The notes below the pieces were generated by a model. It ran no database searches and was not told the DNA's origin. It saw only the letters and a program-made list of their open reading frames with translations. Positions 1 to 8,649 of a stretch of 64,000 bases of DNA are shown piece after piece (within the stretch, counting starts at the first letter, position 1; the number at the start of each line of letters is the position of its first letter). Source of the DNA: Microtetraspora sp. NBRC 16547 (lineage in GTDB: Bacteria; Actinomycetota; Actinomycetes; Streptosporangiales; Streptosporangiaceae); assembly GCF_030268965.1 (NCBI RefSeq), contig NZ_BSSE01000009.1, positions 169,144 through 233,143 of the forward strand. Direction: 5' to 3'. The position numbers and the translations under genes were made by a program.

Positions 1-612
1 GCGGCGACCGCCTACCTCGCGAACCGGGTCGGCGTGCGGGTCTTCGCGACCGGCGGGCTCGGCGGCGTCCACCGCGGCGCCTCCGAGACGTTCGACGAGT
101 CCGCGGATCTGACGACGCTCGCCGTGACGCCCATCACGATCATCAGCGCGGGCGTGAAGTCGATCCTCGACATCGGGGCGACCCTGGAGCGGTTCGAAAC
201 GCTGAACATCCCCGTCATCGGGTACGGGACGCGCCGCTACCCCGGCTTCTACATCTCGGACTCCGGATATGAGCTGCATTATTCGGTGAACTCTCCCGAG
301 GAGGCCGCGAGGATCATCTCCGCCCGCGACGAACTGGGGCTGCGGCAGGCGGTCCTGCTCGCCAACCCCGTCGACGAGTCGCGGCAACTGCCGCCGGACG
401 TGCTCGACGACGTGCTGCGACGCGCGTGGGCGGAGGCCGACAGGCAGGGGATCAACGGCAACGCCGCGACGCCGTTCCTGCTCGAATTCATTCAGCGGGA
501 CACCGGCGGCCGCAGCCTGGAGGTCAACGTGGACGTCTACCGCGGCAACGTCACCCTCGGCGCCAGGGTCGCGGCGGCGCTGTCCGCGGAGACGGCGCGG
601 GACCGGACCTAG
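1..612 (+). CDS. psuG: Pseudouridine-5'-phosphate glycosidase, 3' part
   Basis: The reading frame is open from the first base, so the true start lies outside the window; 203 residues are visible. Seen: VFATGGLGGVHRGA near the start, then ISAGVKSILDIGATLE, GYGTRRYPGFY, and a late GNAATPFLL segment. This series is characteristic of the PsuG/IndA family, which reversibly cleaves pseudouridine 5'-phosphate to uracil and ribose 5-phosphate in the cytosol. Family members are about 300 residues, so roughly the first third is missing. The partner kinase PsuK is not downstream and could lie upstream of the window. Confidence 0.9.
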   Translation, partial: AATAYLANRVGVRVFATGGLGGVHRGASETFDESADLTTLAVTPITIISAGVKSILDIGATLERFETLNIPVIGYGTRRYPGFYISDSGYELHYSVNSPEEAARIISARDELGLRQAVLLANPVDESRQLPPDVLDDVLRRAWAEADRQGINGNAATPFLLEFIQRDTGGRSLEVNVDVYRGNVTLGARVAAALSAETARDRT

Positions 613-719
613 GTGACCGGTGCTTTTCTGACGATCTCGCGGTGAACGAGTGTGCGGCCCCGGTTCGGGAGTCATTCACGCCGCGGTTCGGCGGCGGGTA
701 CGAGGGTGGGCGCCGGTCG

Positions 720-1232
720 TCACGTTCCCGCTGCCAGAGCTTCGTGGTCACGAACCTCGCCAGGGTGGATGCCCGCGGTCGAGCGGGCATTCGACGATGG
801 CGCCAAGGGCCTGCTCCGGCGATCGTCGGCACGGGCCAGCAGATATCCGAGTACCGACAGACCCGACGCGACACCGGCCACGAACAGGTTCACCGGCACT
901 CCGGCGACACGCGGTATCTGCCCGGGCTCGTCCTCGGCCTCGGATCCCGGCAGCGCGACCGCGATGTAGAAGGGCGCATAGGTGAGGATCGGATGCAGTG
1001 CAGCGACCTTCAGCGCGAGATCCCGTTCTCGACGTGTTCCCGGTCGCCACAGCAGCCACAGCGCGGCGATTGACCAGCCCACGTCGGTCGCGACGGCCGA
1101 CGCCGCGTGGAAGCGGGCGTGCGGCGTCCAGCGGGGGTTGAAGACGTGCGTGCGGTTCAGGTCCGCCAGGGCATGGCTGATCCCAGTGCCCAGGACGGCG
1201 GCTGTCACGAGCAGCTGACCGACTCTCGCCAT
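720..1232 (-). CDS. Small integral membrane protein of unknown function
   Basis: 170 residues starting MARVGQLLVTAAVLG. The ATG is preceded by GGAGG at a good distance, which decides against the longer upstream frame. Three to four hydrophobic segments are visible (about residues 5-22, 45-62, 75-97 and 110-130), separated by short charged loops, with a basic, probably cytoplasmic tail. I see no catalytic motif. It may belong to one of the small DUF membrane families common in actinomycetes, but I cannot name it with certainty. Confidence 0.7.
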   Translation of the reverse strand: MARVGQLLVTAAVLGTGISHALADLNRTHVFNPRWTPHARFHAASAVATDVGWSIAALWLLWRPGTRRERDLALKVAALHPILTYAPFYIAVALPGSEAEDEPGQIPRVAGVPVNLFVAGVASGLSVLGYLLARADDRRSRPLAPSSNARSTAGIHPGEVRDHEALAAGT

Positions 1233-1441
1233 TGTGTCCTCCGGGAGTGCCTGGCCAGACGGCGTTCGGCGAAGCAGTGGCGGGCCCCTGCGGTCCGCCC
1301 TCCGCTGTGGCCTCCCCTCATGTTGGCCGATTACGCCGCCCGGACGGCAAACTCTCCGCGGTCCCTGGGTGGGGAACCCCCGGCCGTACACGACCACGTC
1401 GGGAGCGCCCTGGTCGGCCGCACGCCTGGAGGCCTGCGGGG

Positions 1442-1915
1442 TCAGGAGCAGGCGGCCAGGAGCTTCTTGCTGGCCAGGTTGACCTTCTTGCTGATTTCGC
1501 TCGCCGTGGCGGAGCCGACGTCGAGCTGGGAGAACGCGTCGACCATCTCGGACAGGGCCGCCTTGAGACCACCGTCGGCCCGCTCGGAGAGCTTCTTGAG
1601 TGTGTCGGCGTGGCCCGAGATCGCCTTGTTCATGCTCTCGTGGTCGGTGGGCGCCGCCATCACCTTGGCCATGAAGTCGCCCGTCGCGGCGACCGCCTCG
1701 GCACAGATCGCCGGGTTGCCCGGGCCGCCCGCGACACCTTTCGTACCGTCGTCGGTGCCACTGTCGTCGGCGCCGCCTGCGACCTTGCTGACGCCGGCCG
1801 GCTTGCCTTCTCCGCTCTTGCCGCCGCCGCCGCCGTCGGTGGTGTTGCAGGCCGCGGTGAGGGAGACGAGCACGATCGCCGCGACGGCTGTGAGGGTCTT
1901 CCGGAGGTTGCTCAT
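1442..1915 (-). CDS. Secreted lipoprotein, hypothetical
   Basis: 157 residues with a basic start (MSNLRKT), a hydrophobic core and a lipobox LTAAC at residues 19-23, so Cys23 is the probable lipidated N-terminus. A Gly/Ser/Asp-rich linker (about 25-65) precedes a compact helical domain that contains two Cys (near 71 and the penultimate residue), which could form a disulfide. AGGACC lies just upstream of the ATG. No enzymatic motif is seen; probably an envelope-anchored structural or sensing protein. Confidence 0.75.
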   Translation of the reverse strand: MSNLRKTLTAVAAIVLVSLTAACNTTDGGGGGKSGEGKPAGVSKVAGGADDSGTDDGTKGVAGGPGNPAICAEAVAATGDFMAKVMAAPTDHESMNKAISGHADTLKKLSERADGGLKAALSEMVDAFSQLDVGSATASEISKKVNLASKKLLAACS

Positions 1916-2278
1916 TGGTGGTCCTTCCGATGTTTCGTCACTGAGAAGGAGCTTTCACGCGCTCCCTTGAGGCTCGCTTTCAAAGGCCTGTCACCCAGTG
2001 AACACGGCGGACGGGCCGAGGTCGGGGAAAATCGCTGGAGTCAGACCGGTGGACGCAGGTGCCACGGTCCTCAAGCCTGGCCCGCCAGTGGCTGAGAGTG
2101 ATCCGTGTCAGCACGGATATCGGCAGCTCATGCGTGCGCCCCGGGCCTCTCGCCGGAGACGACGGGAGGGGCCGCCGGACGGGGCTTCAAGCACCTCTAC
2201 ATTCCGGGGTGCTGCCAGACGAGCGGTACGGTCGGCGGCACCCCGGGAACTGTCGGTGCCGAGTGCTTGGGTGGGGGC
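1916..2278. other. Intergenic region between divergent genes
   Basis: About 360 bases between the lipoprotein gene (minus) and the LLM oxidoreductase gene (plus). It must hold both promoters. I see no convincing coding sequence, strong hairpin or operator in it. Confidence 0.4.
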
Positions 2279-3088
2279 ATGCGTTACGGCATCGACGTCG
2301 CGATCCTCGGTGACCTTGCAGATCCGGCACGCCTGGTCACCCTCGCCCGGGAGGCCGAGGCCGCCGGGTGGGACGCCGTGCTGGTGTGGGACCATCTGGC
2401 CTTCGCCTGGGGCATGCCGTCGGCCGACCCATGGGTGGCGCTGGCCGCCGTGGCCCAGGCGACCTCGCGAATCAGGCTGGGCACGGCGGTGACGGCCGTG
2501 GCCCGGCACCGCCCGGAGAGGCTGGCCCAGACCGTGGCGACGCTCGACAGGCTGAGCGGCGGCCGCGCGATCCTGGGCGCCGGGCTGGGCGGCGTGACGC
2601 GGGAGTTCACCGCCTTCGGCTCAGCGCGTCCCGGCGGGGTCGTGCTCGACGAGGCACTCGACGTGATGAGCTCGCTCTGGTCCGGTGACGAGGTGCACCA
2701 CCGGGGCGCTTGTTACACCGTCGACGGGGTGCGGCTCGCGCCGCTGCCCATCCAGCGGCCCCGGGTCCCGGTGTGGGTCGGCGGCACGGCGCCGGGCGCC
2801 CTTCGGCGTGCCGCACGCTGGGACGGCTGGATCGTCGCCGGAGATGACCAGGAGGGCCGCATGACGCTTTCGCCCGACTCCCTGGCCGCTCAGGTCACCG
2901 AGCTGCGCCGGCACCGGGCTACCGCGGGTGACCTCGACGTGGCGGTCATCGGGGTGAGCGAGCCCGGCTCAGCGGTGCGGGCCTATGCCGAGGCGGGCGC
3001 CACGTGGTGGCTGGAGCACCTCCACAGCTACCGGGGCTCAGTGGAACGGCTGATGCAGCGCGTCAAGGCGGGCCCACCCGCGCCGTAG
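2279..3088 (+). CDS. LLM-class (luciferase-like) flavin/F420 oxidoreductase
   Basis: 269 residues. The ATG follows a G-rich Shine-Dalgarno (GGTGGGGGC) and starts MRYGIDVAILGD, the usual first strand of the luciferase-like TIM barrel; the frame is open further upstream but without homology. Family landmarks: WDAVLVWDHL (about 30-39), RIRLGTAVTAVARHRPE (about 65-81), LDRLSGGRAILGAGLG (about 90-105) and PVWVGGTAPGALRRAARW. Such enzymes use FMN or F420H2, and the 'SRIRLGTAV...HRPE' style is common in F420-dependent members. The substrate cannot be inferred. It stands alone and is convergent with the exporter gene. Confidence 0.85.
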   Translation: MRYGIDVAILGDLADPARLVTLAREAEAAGWDAVLVWDHLAFAWGMPSADPWVALAAVAQATSRIRLGTAVTAVARHRPERLAQTVATLDRLSGGRAILGAGLGGVTREFTAFGSARPGGVVLDEALDVMSSLWSGDEVHHRGACYTVDGVRLAPLPIQRPRVPVWVGGTAPGALRRAARWDGWIVAGDDQEGRMTLSPDSLAAQVTELRRHRATAGDLDVAVIGVSEPGSAVRAYAEAGATWWLEHLHSYRGSVERLMQRVKAGPPAP

Positions 3089-3151
3089 CGCCGCGTCCAG
3101 GATGCTCGCCGGTGGCGCCGGAACCGGACACGTCCTGCTGTCGACCGGGTC

Positions 3152-4702
3152 TCAGTGGTGGTCCGCGGCGCTGCCCTGCCGTTGTCCCTTGAGGAGGAAC
3201 CAGGCGGCCAGGGCGGTGGCCAGGAGGACCACCGCGCCGGCGGCAGCCGTACTGGCCAGGCCCGCGGTGAAGGCGTCCTGGGCGGCGGTCAGGAGGGCGT
3301 GGCCGTCGGCTCCGCCGAGTGAGGCGGCGGCCTCCGCCGCGCCCCCTATGGAGGCGTGCGCGGCCTCGGCGATTGCGGGCGAGATGCCGGGCGGGGTGGT
3401 GAAGCCCTGGTAGACGCCGTTCACGATGGAGCCGAGGACGGCGATGCCGAGCGCCGCGCCGAGCTCGTAGGCGGTCTCGGCGACGGCGGAGGCGGCGCCC
3501 GCCTGCTCCTTCGGGACGCTGGAGACGATCACGTCGGCGGTGGTGGTGAAGGCGAGGCCCGCGCCGACGCCGACCAGGAGCAGCGTGGTGAGCAGCAGCC
3601 CGTAGCCGGTGCTCGGTTCGAGCCTGGTCAGCAGGAGCAGGGCGACGCCGATGCCGGCGAGTCCGCCGGAGATGACGGCGCGGACCGAGGTCCGGCGGAC
3701 CGCCGCTCCGGCCAGCAGTCCGGTGAGTACGGCGCCCGCGGTGGCGGGCAGCTCGGCGATGCCCGCCTGGAGCGGCGAGAGGCCCTGGACGAGCTGGAGG
3801 AACTGGGAGAGGAAGAAGACCAGCCCGGTCAGGCCCAGTACGGCAAAGAGGTCACAGGCGACGACCGCGGAGAAGCCGCGGTGGCGGAAGAGGCGGACGT
3901 CGATCAGTGGTGCGGCGAGGCTCTTCTGCCGGCGGACGAACCAGACCAGGGCGGCGGCACCGACCGCGCCGGCCACGCCGACCTGCGTCGACCAGCCGTG
4001 CGACGCGGCGTTCTTGATCGCGTACACCACACCGATCATGCCGACGAGCGAGAGACCGACGCTGGGCAGGTCCCACGGTCCGGGTGCGGGGTTCTTCGAC
4101 TCGGGCAGCAGCTTCGCGCCGACCAGGACCAGGAGGGCCATCACCGGCAGGTTGATGAGGAAGACCGAACCCCACCAGAAGTGCTCCAGCAGGAATCCGC
4201 CCGCCAGCGGACCGAGGGCCGCCCCGGCCGAGGCGCTGGAACCCCAGATGCCGATGGCGAGGGAGCGCTCACGTGGGTCGGAGAAGATGTTGCGGATCAG
4301 CGCGAGGGTGGAGGGCATCAGCGTCGCTCCGGCCACGCCCAGCAGGGCGCGGGCGGCGATCAGCAGTTCGGGGCTGGTGGCGTAGGCGTTGAGCAGCGAG
4401 GCGGCGCCGAAGGCGGTGGCGCCGGCCAGCAGGAGCTTCTTGCGGCCGATGCGGTCACCGAGGCTGCCCATGGAGACGAGTAGGCCGGCGATGACGAACG
4501 AGTAGACGTCGCCGATCCACAGCAACTGGACGCCGGACGGCTTGAGGGCCTCGCTGATGAACGGGGTGGCCAGGGCGAGGACCGTCGCGTCGACGGCGAC
4601 CAGGAGTACGGCGAGTACGAGCACGCCGAGCGCGGCCCAGCGGCCGGGGTGCTTGTCGTACCGCTCGGTCGGCTCCGGTGTCGGCCGCGAAACGGTGGTC
4701 AT
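3152..4702 (-). CDS. MFS drug exporter, DHA2 (14-TM, EmrB/QacA) type
   Basis: 516 residues, the usual DHA2 length. The first helix carries LLVAVDATVLALATPFI, followed by motif A (GSLGDRIGRKK, about 83-93). Further hydrophobic segments continue to the end, consistent with 14 helices. Proton-coupled export of drugs or hydrophobic metabolites across the cytoplasmic membrane is expected. It lies 48 bases downstream of a TetR regulator on the same strand, so the pair probably forms a regulator-exporter operon controlled by the palindrome at 5325-5342. Confidence 0.9.
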   Translation of the reverse strand: MTTVSRPTPEPTERYDKHPGRWAALGVLVLAVLLVAVDATVLALATPFISEALKPSGVQLLWIGDVYSFVIAGLLVSMGSLGDRIGRKKLLLAGATAFGAASLLNAYATSPELLIAARALLGVAGATLMPSTLALIRNIFSDPRERSLAIGIWGSSASAGAALGPLAGGFLLEHFWWGSVFLINLPVMALLVLVGAKLLPESKNPAPGPWDLPSVGLSLVGMIGVVYAIKNAASHGWSTQVGVAGAVGAAALVWFVRRQKSLAAPLIDVRLFRHRGFSAVVACDLFAVLGLTGLVFFLSQFLQLVQGLSPLQAGIAELPATAGAVLTGLLAGAAVRRTSVRAVISGGLAGIGVALLLLTRLEPSTGYGLLLTTLLLVGVGAGLAFTTTADVIVSSVPKEQAGAASAVAETAYELGAALGIAVLGSIVNGVYQGFTTPPGISPAIAEAAHASIGGAAEAAASLGGADGHALLTAAQDAFTAGLASTAAAGAVVLLATALAAWFLLKGQRQGSAADHH

Positions 4703-4750
4703 GGTGCGGTTTGTCCTTCGACAGGGTGGGGGTCGTGAGCGCCGCCGCGA

Positions 4751-5305
4751 TCAGGGCTGCGGGGTGCGGCGTTCGAGGCCGCCCAGCATCAACCCGGTGA
4801 TCATCGCGGTGTAGTCGCGGGGTGCGGTCTTGCCGAGCTGGATGGTCCAGGCGGCGGCGGAGATGAGCCCGTAGAGGGCTTCGATGAGCCAGACCGGGGA
4901 GAGGTCGATGCGGAACTCGCCGGACTCCTGGCCGCGCTTGAACAGCGCGGCGATCCGGACGTCGATCAGCTGCCAGCCCTCGTTGAGCTCCTCGCCCTCG
5001 AAGAGCTGGTTCTCGGTGGACAGGAAGGCGAGGAAGCTCGCGACCGGGCGGCTGGCCTCGACCAGCCGTACCAGCGCCTCGGTGGCACTGCCGTCGTCCA
5101 GCCGGGCCTGGTCCACGACCTCCTGGAGCTGGCGCATGCCGAGTTCCTCAAGGGCGCGGATGAGCGCGTCCCGCCCGGCGAAGTGCCGGTGCAGGGTGGC
5201 GCGGCTGATCCCGGCGGCCTTGGCGATCTCGTCCTGGGTGGCGGTCGCCTTGCGCGAGAGCAGGTCCGCCGCGCAGCGGAGTACGTGGTCACGATCGAAC
5301 GCCAT
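4751..5305 (-). CDS. TetR-family transcriptional repressor
   Basis: 184 residues from MAFDRDHVL. An N-terminal helix-turn-helix is clear: ATQDEIAKAAGISRATLHRHF (about 22-42). The C-terminal part is the variable ligand-binding bundle. A start nine codons upstream is possible, but it would overlap the operator. The gene precedes the DHA2 exporter and likely represses both itself and the exporter, being released by a substrate of the pump. Confidence 0.9.
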   Translation of the reverse strand: MAFDRDHVLRCAADLLSRKATATQDEIAKAAGISRATLHRHFAGRDALIRALEELGMRQLQEVVDQARLDDGSATEALVRLVEASRPVASFLAFLSTENQLFEGEELNEGWQLIDVRIAALFKRGQESGEFRIDLSPVWLIEALYGLISAAAWTIQLGKTAPRDYTAMITGLMLGGLERRTPQP

Positions 5306-5324
5306 GAGACAAATATACCTCATG

Positions 5325-5342
5325 TGAGACATTGATGTCTCA
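5325..5342. promoter_or_regulatory. TetR operator palindrome
   Basis: TGAGACATTGATGTCTCA: two perfect 8-base arms around a 2-base spacer, 20 bases upstream of the TetR start codon. An extra TGAGAC half-site occurs at 5305-5310. The position fits autorepression of the regulator-exporter operon. Confidence 0.7.
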
Positions 5343-5502
5343 ATTCAACGTGTTTTGGCGCGGTGGGGGGCGATCAAGGGAGGGCGGCGGGCGCCGCGCG
5401 CGGCCTGTGCGGCGGCTTCCGGCCCGTACAGATCTCCTCAAAAGTGGCGTAAGTCACTACGCTCTATCGAAGTTTCGTCTGTTGCGCCGGTTGGAGAACT
5501 TC

Positions 5503-7110
5503 ATGTCTTTCGCTGGACTCTCGGCTCCCTCGGAAGCGGCGGTGGACGTCGCCCTCGCCCGCAGACAGTCTCTCGCTGACCTGCTGCGCCGCTCCGCCAG
5601 ACGCCATCCCCGCCGGCTCGCCGTCTCGGACGGGAGGACCAGCCGTACCTTCGCCGAGCTGGACGAGGACGCCTCCCGGGTGGCCGCCGCGCTGATCGCG
5701 AGAGGTGTGCGGCCGGGTGAGCGGGTCGCGGTGCTCTCGCGCAACAGCGTGGAATACGTGCAGACGATCTTCGGGGTCGCCCGCGCCGGAGCGGTCCTCG
5801 TGCCGATCAACTTCATGCTCGGGGCCGACGAGGTCGGCTACGTGCTCGCGCACTCGTCCGCCGTCGCACTGATCGCGCAGGACGCGCTCCTTCCCGTGGC
5901 GCGGGACGCGGTCAAGGCGGCCGACCGCCTCCGGATCCGCGTCGTGTACGGGGACGCCGACGAGTGGGAGCCGTTCAGCACGCTGCTCGCTCACGAGGCC
6001 GCCGAGGATCCGGCCGTCCTCATCGGCGCCGACGACCCCGCCCAGGTCCTCTACACCTCCGGAACGGAATCGCGTCCGAAGGGCGCGGTGCTGTCCCACG
6101 CCGCACTGATCGCGCAGTACAGCAGTTGCGTCATCGACGGCGGCATGGATCGCCACGATGTCGAGCTGCACGCCATGCCGCTGTTCCACTGCGCGCAGCA
6201 GCACTGCTTCCTGGTGCCGGACATCCAACTTGGAGCGGTCAGCCATATCCTGCCCGGCCCCGACCCCGCCGCCGTGCTGGAGGCGATGGAGCGCCACCGG
6301 GTGACGAAGTTCTTCGCTCCGCCGACCGTGTGGATCTCCCTCCTGCGCCACCCGGACTTCGACCGGCGCGATCTCTCCTCCCTCAGGAAGGGCTACTACG
6401 GCGCGGCCATCATGCCGGTCGAGGTGCTCAGGGAGATCGGCGAGCGGCTGCCCGGCGTGCGCCTGTGGAACTTCTACGGCCAGACCGAGATGGCCCCGGT
6501 CGCGGTCATGCTTCAACCGGAGGACCAGATCCGCAAGGCGGGCTCGGCCGGCCAGGCCGCCCTGAACGTCGAGACCCGGGTCGTGGACATTGACGGCAAC
6601 GACGTGCCCCCGGGGGAGGTCGGGGAGATCGTCCACCGGAGCCCGCATGCCATCCTCGGTTACCTGGACGACCCGGAGAAGACCGCCGAGGCCTTCCGCG
6701 GCGGCTGGTTCCACTCCGGCGATCTGGGGGTGATGGACGAGGAGGGGTACCTCACGGTCGTCGACCGGATCAAGGACATGATCAAGACCGGCGGTGAGAA
6801 CGTCGCCAGCCGGGAGGTCGAGGAGGTCATCTACGAGCACCCCGCCGTCGCCGAGGTCGCGGTCGTCGGGGTCAGGCACCCCAGCTGGATCGAGGCGGTC
6901 GTCGCGATCGTGGTGGCCAAGCTGGGCACGGCCGTCACCGAGGAGGAACTGCGGGCCCACACGCGGTCGCGGCTGGCCGCCTTCAAGGTGCCCAAGGCGA
7001 TCGCGTTCGTCGACGCGCTCCCGAAGAACCCGAGCGGCAAGATCCTTAAGCGCGAGCTGCGGGACCTGCACGCCGGCCTCGCCGGCCGGATCCCGGGCGC
7101 CGGCCGCTGA
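5503..7110 (+). CDS. Long/medium-chain fatty acyl-CoA ligase (AMP-forming)
   Basis: 535 residues starting MSFAGLSAP after a GGAG site; the frame is open further upstream but that stretch is not protein-like. ANL-superfamily motifs: YTSGTESRPKGAVLSH (about 183-198, the P-loop, with the unusual TES instead of TTG), NFYGQTEM (about 325), WFHSGDLG (about 404), DRIKDMIKTGGENV (about 419) and the C-terminal catalytic Lys in NPSGKILKREL. It activates fatty or aromatic acids to acyl-CoA. With the enoyl-CoA hydratase 1.5 kb downstream it suggests a fatty-acid catabolic neighbourhood, although intervening genes on the other strand show this is not one operon. Confidence 0.9.
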   Translation: MSFAGLSAPSEAAVDVALARRQSLADLLRRSARRHPRRLAVSDGRTSRTFAELDEDASRVAAALIARGVRPGERVAVLSRNSVEYVQTIFGVARAGAVLVPINFMLGADEVGYVLAHSSAVALIAQDALLPVARDAVKAADRLRIRVVYGDADEWEPFSTLLAHEAAEDPAVLIGADDPAQVLYTSGTESRPKGAVLSHAALIAQYSSCVIDGGMDRHDVELHAMPLFHCAQQHCFLVPDIQLGAVSHILPGPDPAAVLEAMERHRVTKFFAPPTVWISLLRHPDFDRRDLSSLRKGYYGAAIMPVEVLREIGERLPGVRLWNFYGQTEMAPVAVMLQPEDQIRKAGSAGQAALNVETRVVDIDGNDVPPGEVGEIVHRSPHAILGYLDDPEKTAEAFRGGWFHSGDLGVMDEEGYLTVVDRIKDMIKTGGENVASREVEEVIYEHPAVAEVAVVGVRHPSWIEAVVAIVVAKLGTAVTEEELRAHTRSRLAAFKVPKAIAFVDALPKNPSGKILKRELRDLHAGLAGRIPGAGR

Positions 7111-7200
7111 CTCCGGCCGCCGCCCCGAGCTCCTACGCCTGGTTCGTCACGGCACGCTCTTACGGCGGCGGCGTGACCGCCTCCGAACTGAGCGCTGTGG

Positions 7201-7944
7201 TCAGCCGGGGGCTGGAGTCCGTGTGAGCTTCCAGAGCCAGCCGATGTGGCGTAGTCCGAGTCGTTCGGCCACACGCTGGGAGGAATGGTTGTCCGCGCTC
7301 GTGCTGTAGAACAGGTGGGGACACTCCGTGGAGAGCAGGTCGGCCCAGGCCGCGGTGGTCGCTGCCGCGTAGCCGCGGCCACGGAACGCGGGGGAGGTCC
7401 AGGTGCCCGCCTCGGCACCCGCGGACGTTCTACGCGGGGTGTGGCAGATGGAGACCACCTGATCTCCCTCGATGATCATCGACCACGGCGCTCCTTCGCC
7501 ACCGCCGACGAGTTCCTCCCACTCCTCCGGCTCCCAGTTGCCGGGCCGCATGGCGCGGACGCGCTGAGCATCCGTCGGACTGCCCGATCGGAGCACCGCG
7601 ACAGGGATCTCGAGCCGGACGGGCGAGGATATCAGGTAACTCGGCCCTCCGGTCGCCGTCAACCGACCTGACCCGGCCTCATCCAAGAGCGCGTGGCACT
7701 GCTCCAGAACGGCCGGAGCCCGGCCGGGGTTTGTCGGGCTGGTATCGGCGACAAGGTCGAGCACCTGACCGGCGAGGCTGTCGGACACGGTGTCAGCAAC
7801 TGCCGCGCTGATGCCGTCAGCGGCTACGGCGAGAACCAGCTCTTCAGATCCGCGAAGTCGGCCATGGTCGTCGACATCCCACAGAACGTTCATCTCGATC
7901 TGCAGAAGATCGAGATCCCGGAGATCATCGGAAGCTTTGATCAC
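7201..7944 (-). CDS. GNAT-family N-acetyltransferase
   Basis: 247 residues with a GTG start; an internal ATG at residue 18 is an alternative. The acetyl-CoA binding signature is AGTWTSPAFRGRGYAAA (about 190-206), with the R-G-R-G-Y/A loop. A late NHSSQRVAERLGL helix is typical of GNAT motif B. The N-terminal half is a divergent second lobe. Substrate unknown. Immediately upstream on the same strand sits a truncated MazG-like gene end, so a deletion or insertion joined unrelated DNA here. Confidence 0.85.
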   Translation of the reverse strand: MIKASDDLRDLDLLQIEMNVLWDVDDHGRLRGSEELVLAVAADGISAAVADTVSDSLAGQVLDLVADTSPTNPGRAPAVLEQCHALLDEAGSGRLTATGGPSYLISSPVRLEIPVAVLRSGSPTDAQRVRAMRPGNWEPEEWEELVGGGEGAPWSMIIEGDQVVSICHTPRRTSAGAEAGTWTSPAFRGRGYAAATTAAWADLLSTECPHLFYSTSADNHSSQRVAERLGLRHIGWLWKLTRTPAPG

Positions 7945-7960
7945 GGTCGTCCCGCCTCGA

Positions 7961-8035
7961 GGGGACGTCTGTGGTGTTGAACCCTTCAGCGAGCTGGTTC
8001 TCCCACGCCCGCTTCTGGACTTCTCGCAGATGCAC
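7961..8035 (-). pseudogene. N-terminal remnant of a MazG-like nucleotide pyrophosphohydrolase
   Basis: From a GTG with GGAGA upstream, the minus strand reads 25 codons including HLREVQKRAWENQLAEGF followed by NTTDVP. This matches, from memory of the family, the start of actinobacterial MazG-like proteins, where the sequence would continue into the helix with the metal-binding acidic residues. Here it stops matching at 7961, 17 bases before the GNAT start codon, and the frame then terminates inside that gene. Only the first quarter or less of the domain is left, so it cannot be active. Confidence 0.55.
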
Positions 8036-8383
8036 GCGTTTCTCCGGTGGCCTTGGAGCTGTTGACTCGAGCCGCGAGCCTATCGGCTCGTACCTGCTCG
8101 AGACGGCCGGCAGCACCCACCCCGGCTTCTGCCCCGCCTCCCGTCGCCCGGCAGCGGCCTGACCACAGCCGCGGCCCGGCGGCGCCGCAGCGCGTTCGCG
8201 GTGCCGTCGCACAACGGCGCGGCGGGGCGGCTCCCCGTGAGGGGCGCTCGCCAAGAGCCCTTCACGTGCGCGCCGGGCAGGACTTCCGACGGATGGGAGG
8301 TCCTGCCCGCTCACGACCTCGGGCGGGCGGGACCGCCATCGCCTCTTTCCGCCCACAGGGAATCGACAGCAGGGGAAACAAGA

Positions 8384-8446
8384 ATGTTGCTGGAGAACAA
8401 GAACGTCGTCATCTACGGCGCCGGTGGCAGGATCGGGGGCGGATGT
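8384..8446 (+). pseudogene. N-terminal remnant of an SDR-family oxidoreductase
   Basis: An ATG preceded by AGGGGA opens MLLENKNVVIYGAGGRIGG, the first strand and Gly-rich dinucleotide-binding loop of a short-chain dehydrogenase/reductase. After about 21 codons the similarity ends abruptly and the remaining open frame (to 8647) is not SDR-like: no catalytic Tyr-x-x-x-Lys is present. This is a gene start cut off by a rearrangement that kept its ribosome-binding site. Confidence 0.6.
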
Positions 8447-8649
8447 TTCCCAGCTGAACGACCGACAACGAAGACGGTATCGCCCCCGAGGACCGCGAGC
8501 GTGTGTAGCGCCCCGCAGCGGGCGGGATGGTCCGCAGCCGTCGTAGTTCACGGTCGGTCGCTGTATCGAGCTGATCTTCCTAGACAAAAATTTCCATACT
8601 ACGTTATAAGGTCACTCCGTTGCTCCACTGTAGGACTGCGGAGGTAGTG

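Larger units (their letters stand above)
7945..8649. other. Region between genes holding two gene remnants
   Basis: About 700 bases between the GNAT gene (minus) and the enoyl-CoA hydratase gene (plus). It contains two short truncated gene starts, listed separately at 7961-8035 and 8384-8446. The bases between and after them show no convincing frame. The last 60 bases before the hydratase are locally AT-rich (around 8580-8615) and probably hold its promoter. Confidence 0.5.

Noticed and set aside
5464..7071. 535-codon minus-strand open frame inside the acyl-CoA ligase gene
   Set aside because: Antisense shadow; the plus strand has all ligase motifs.
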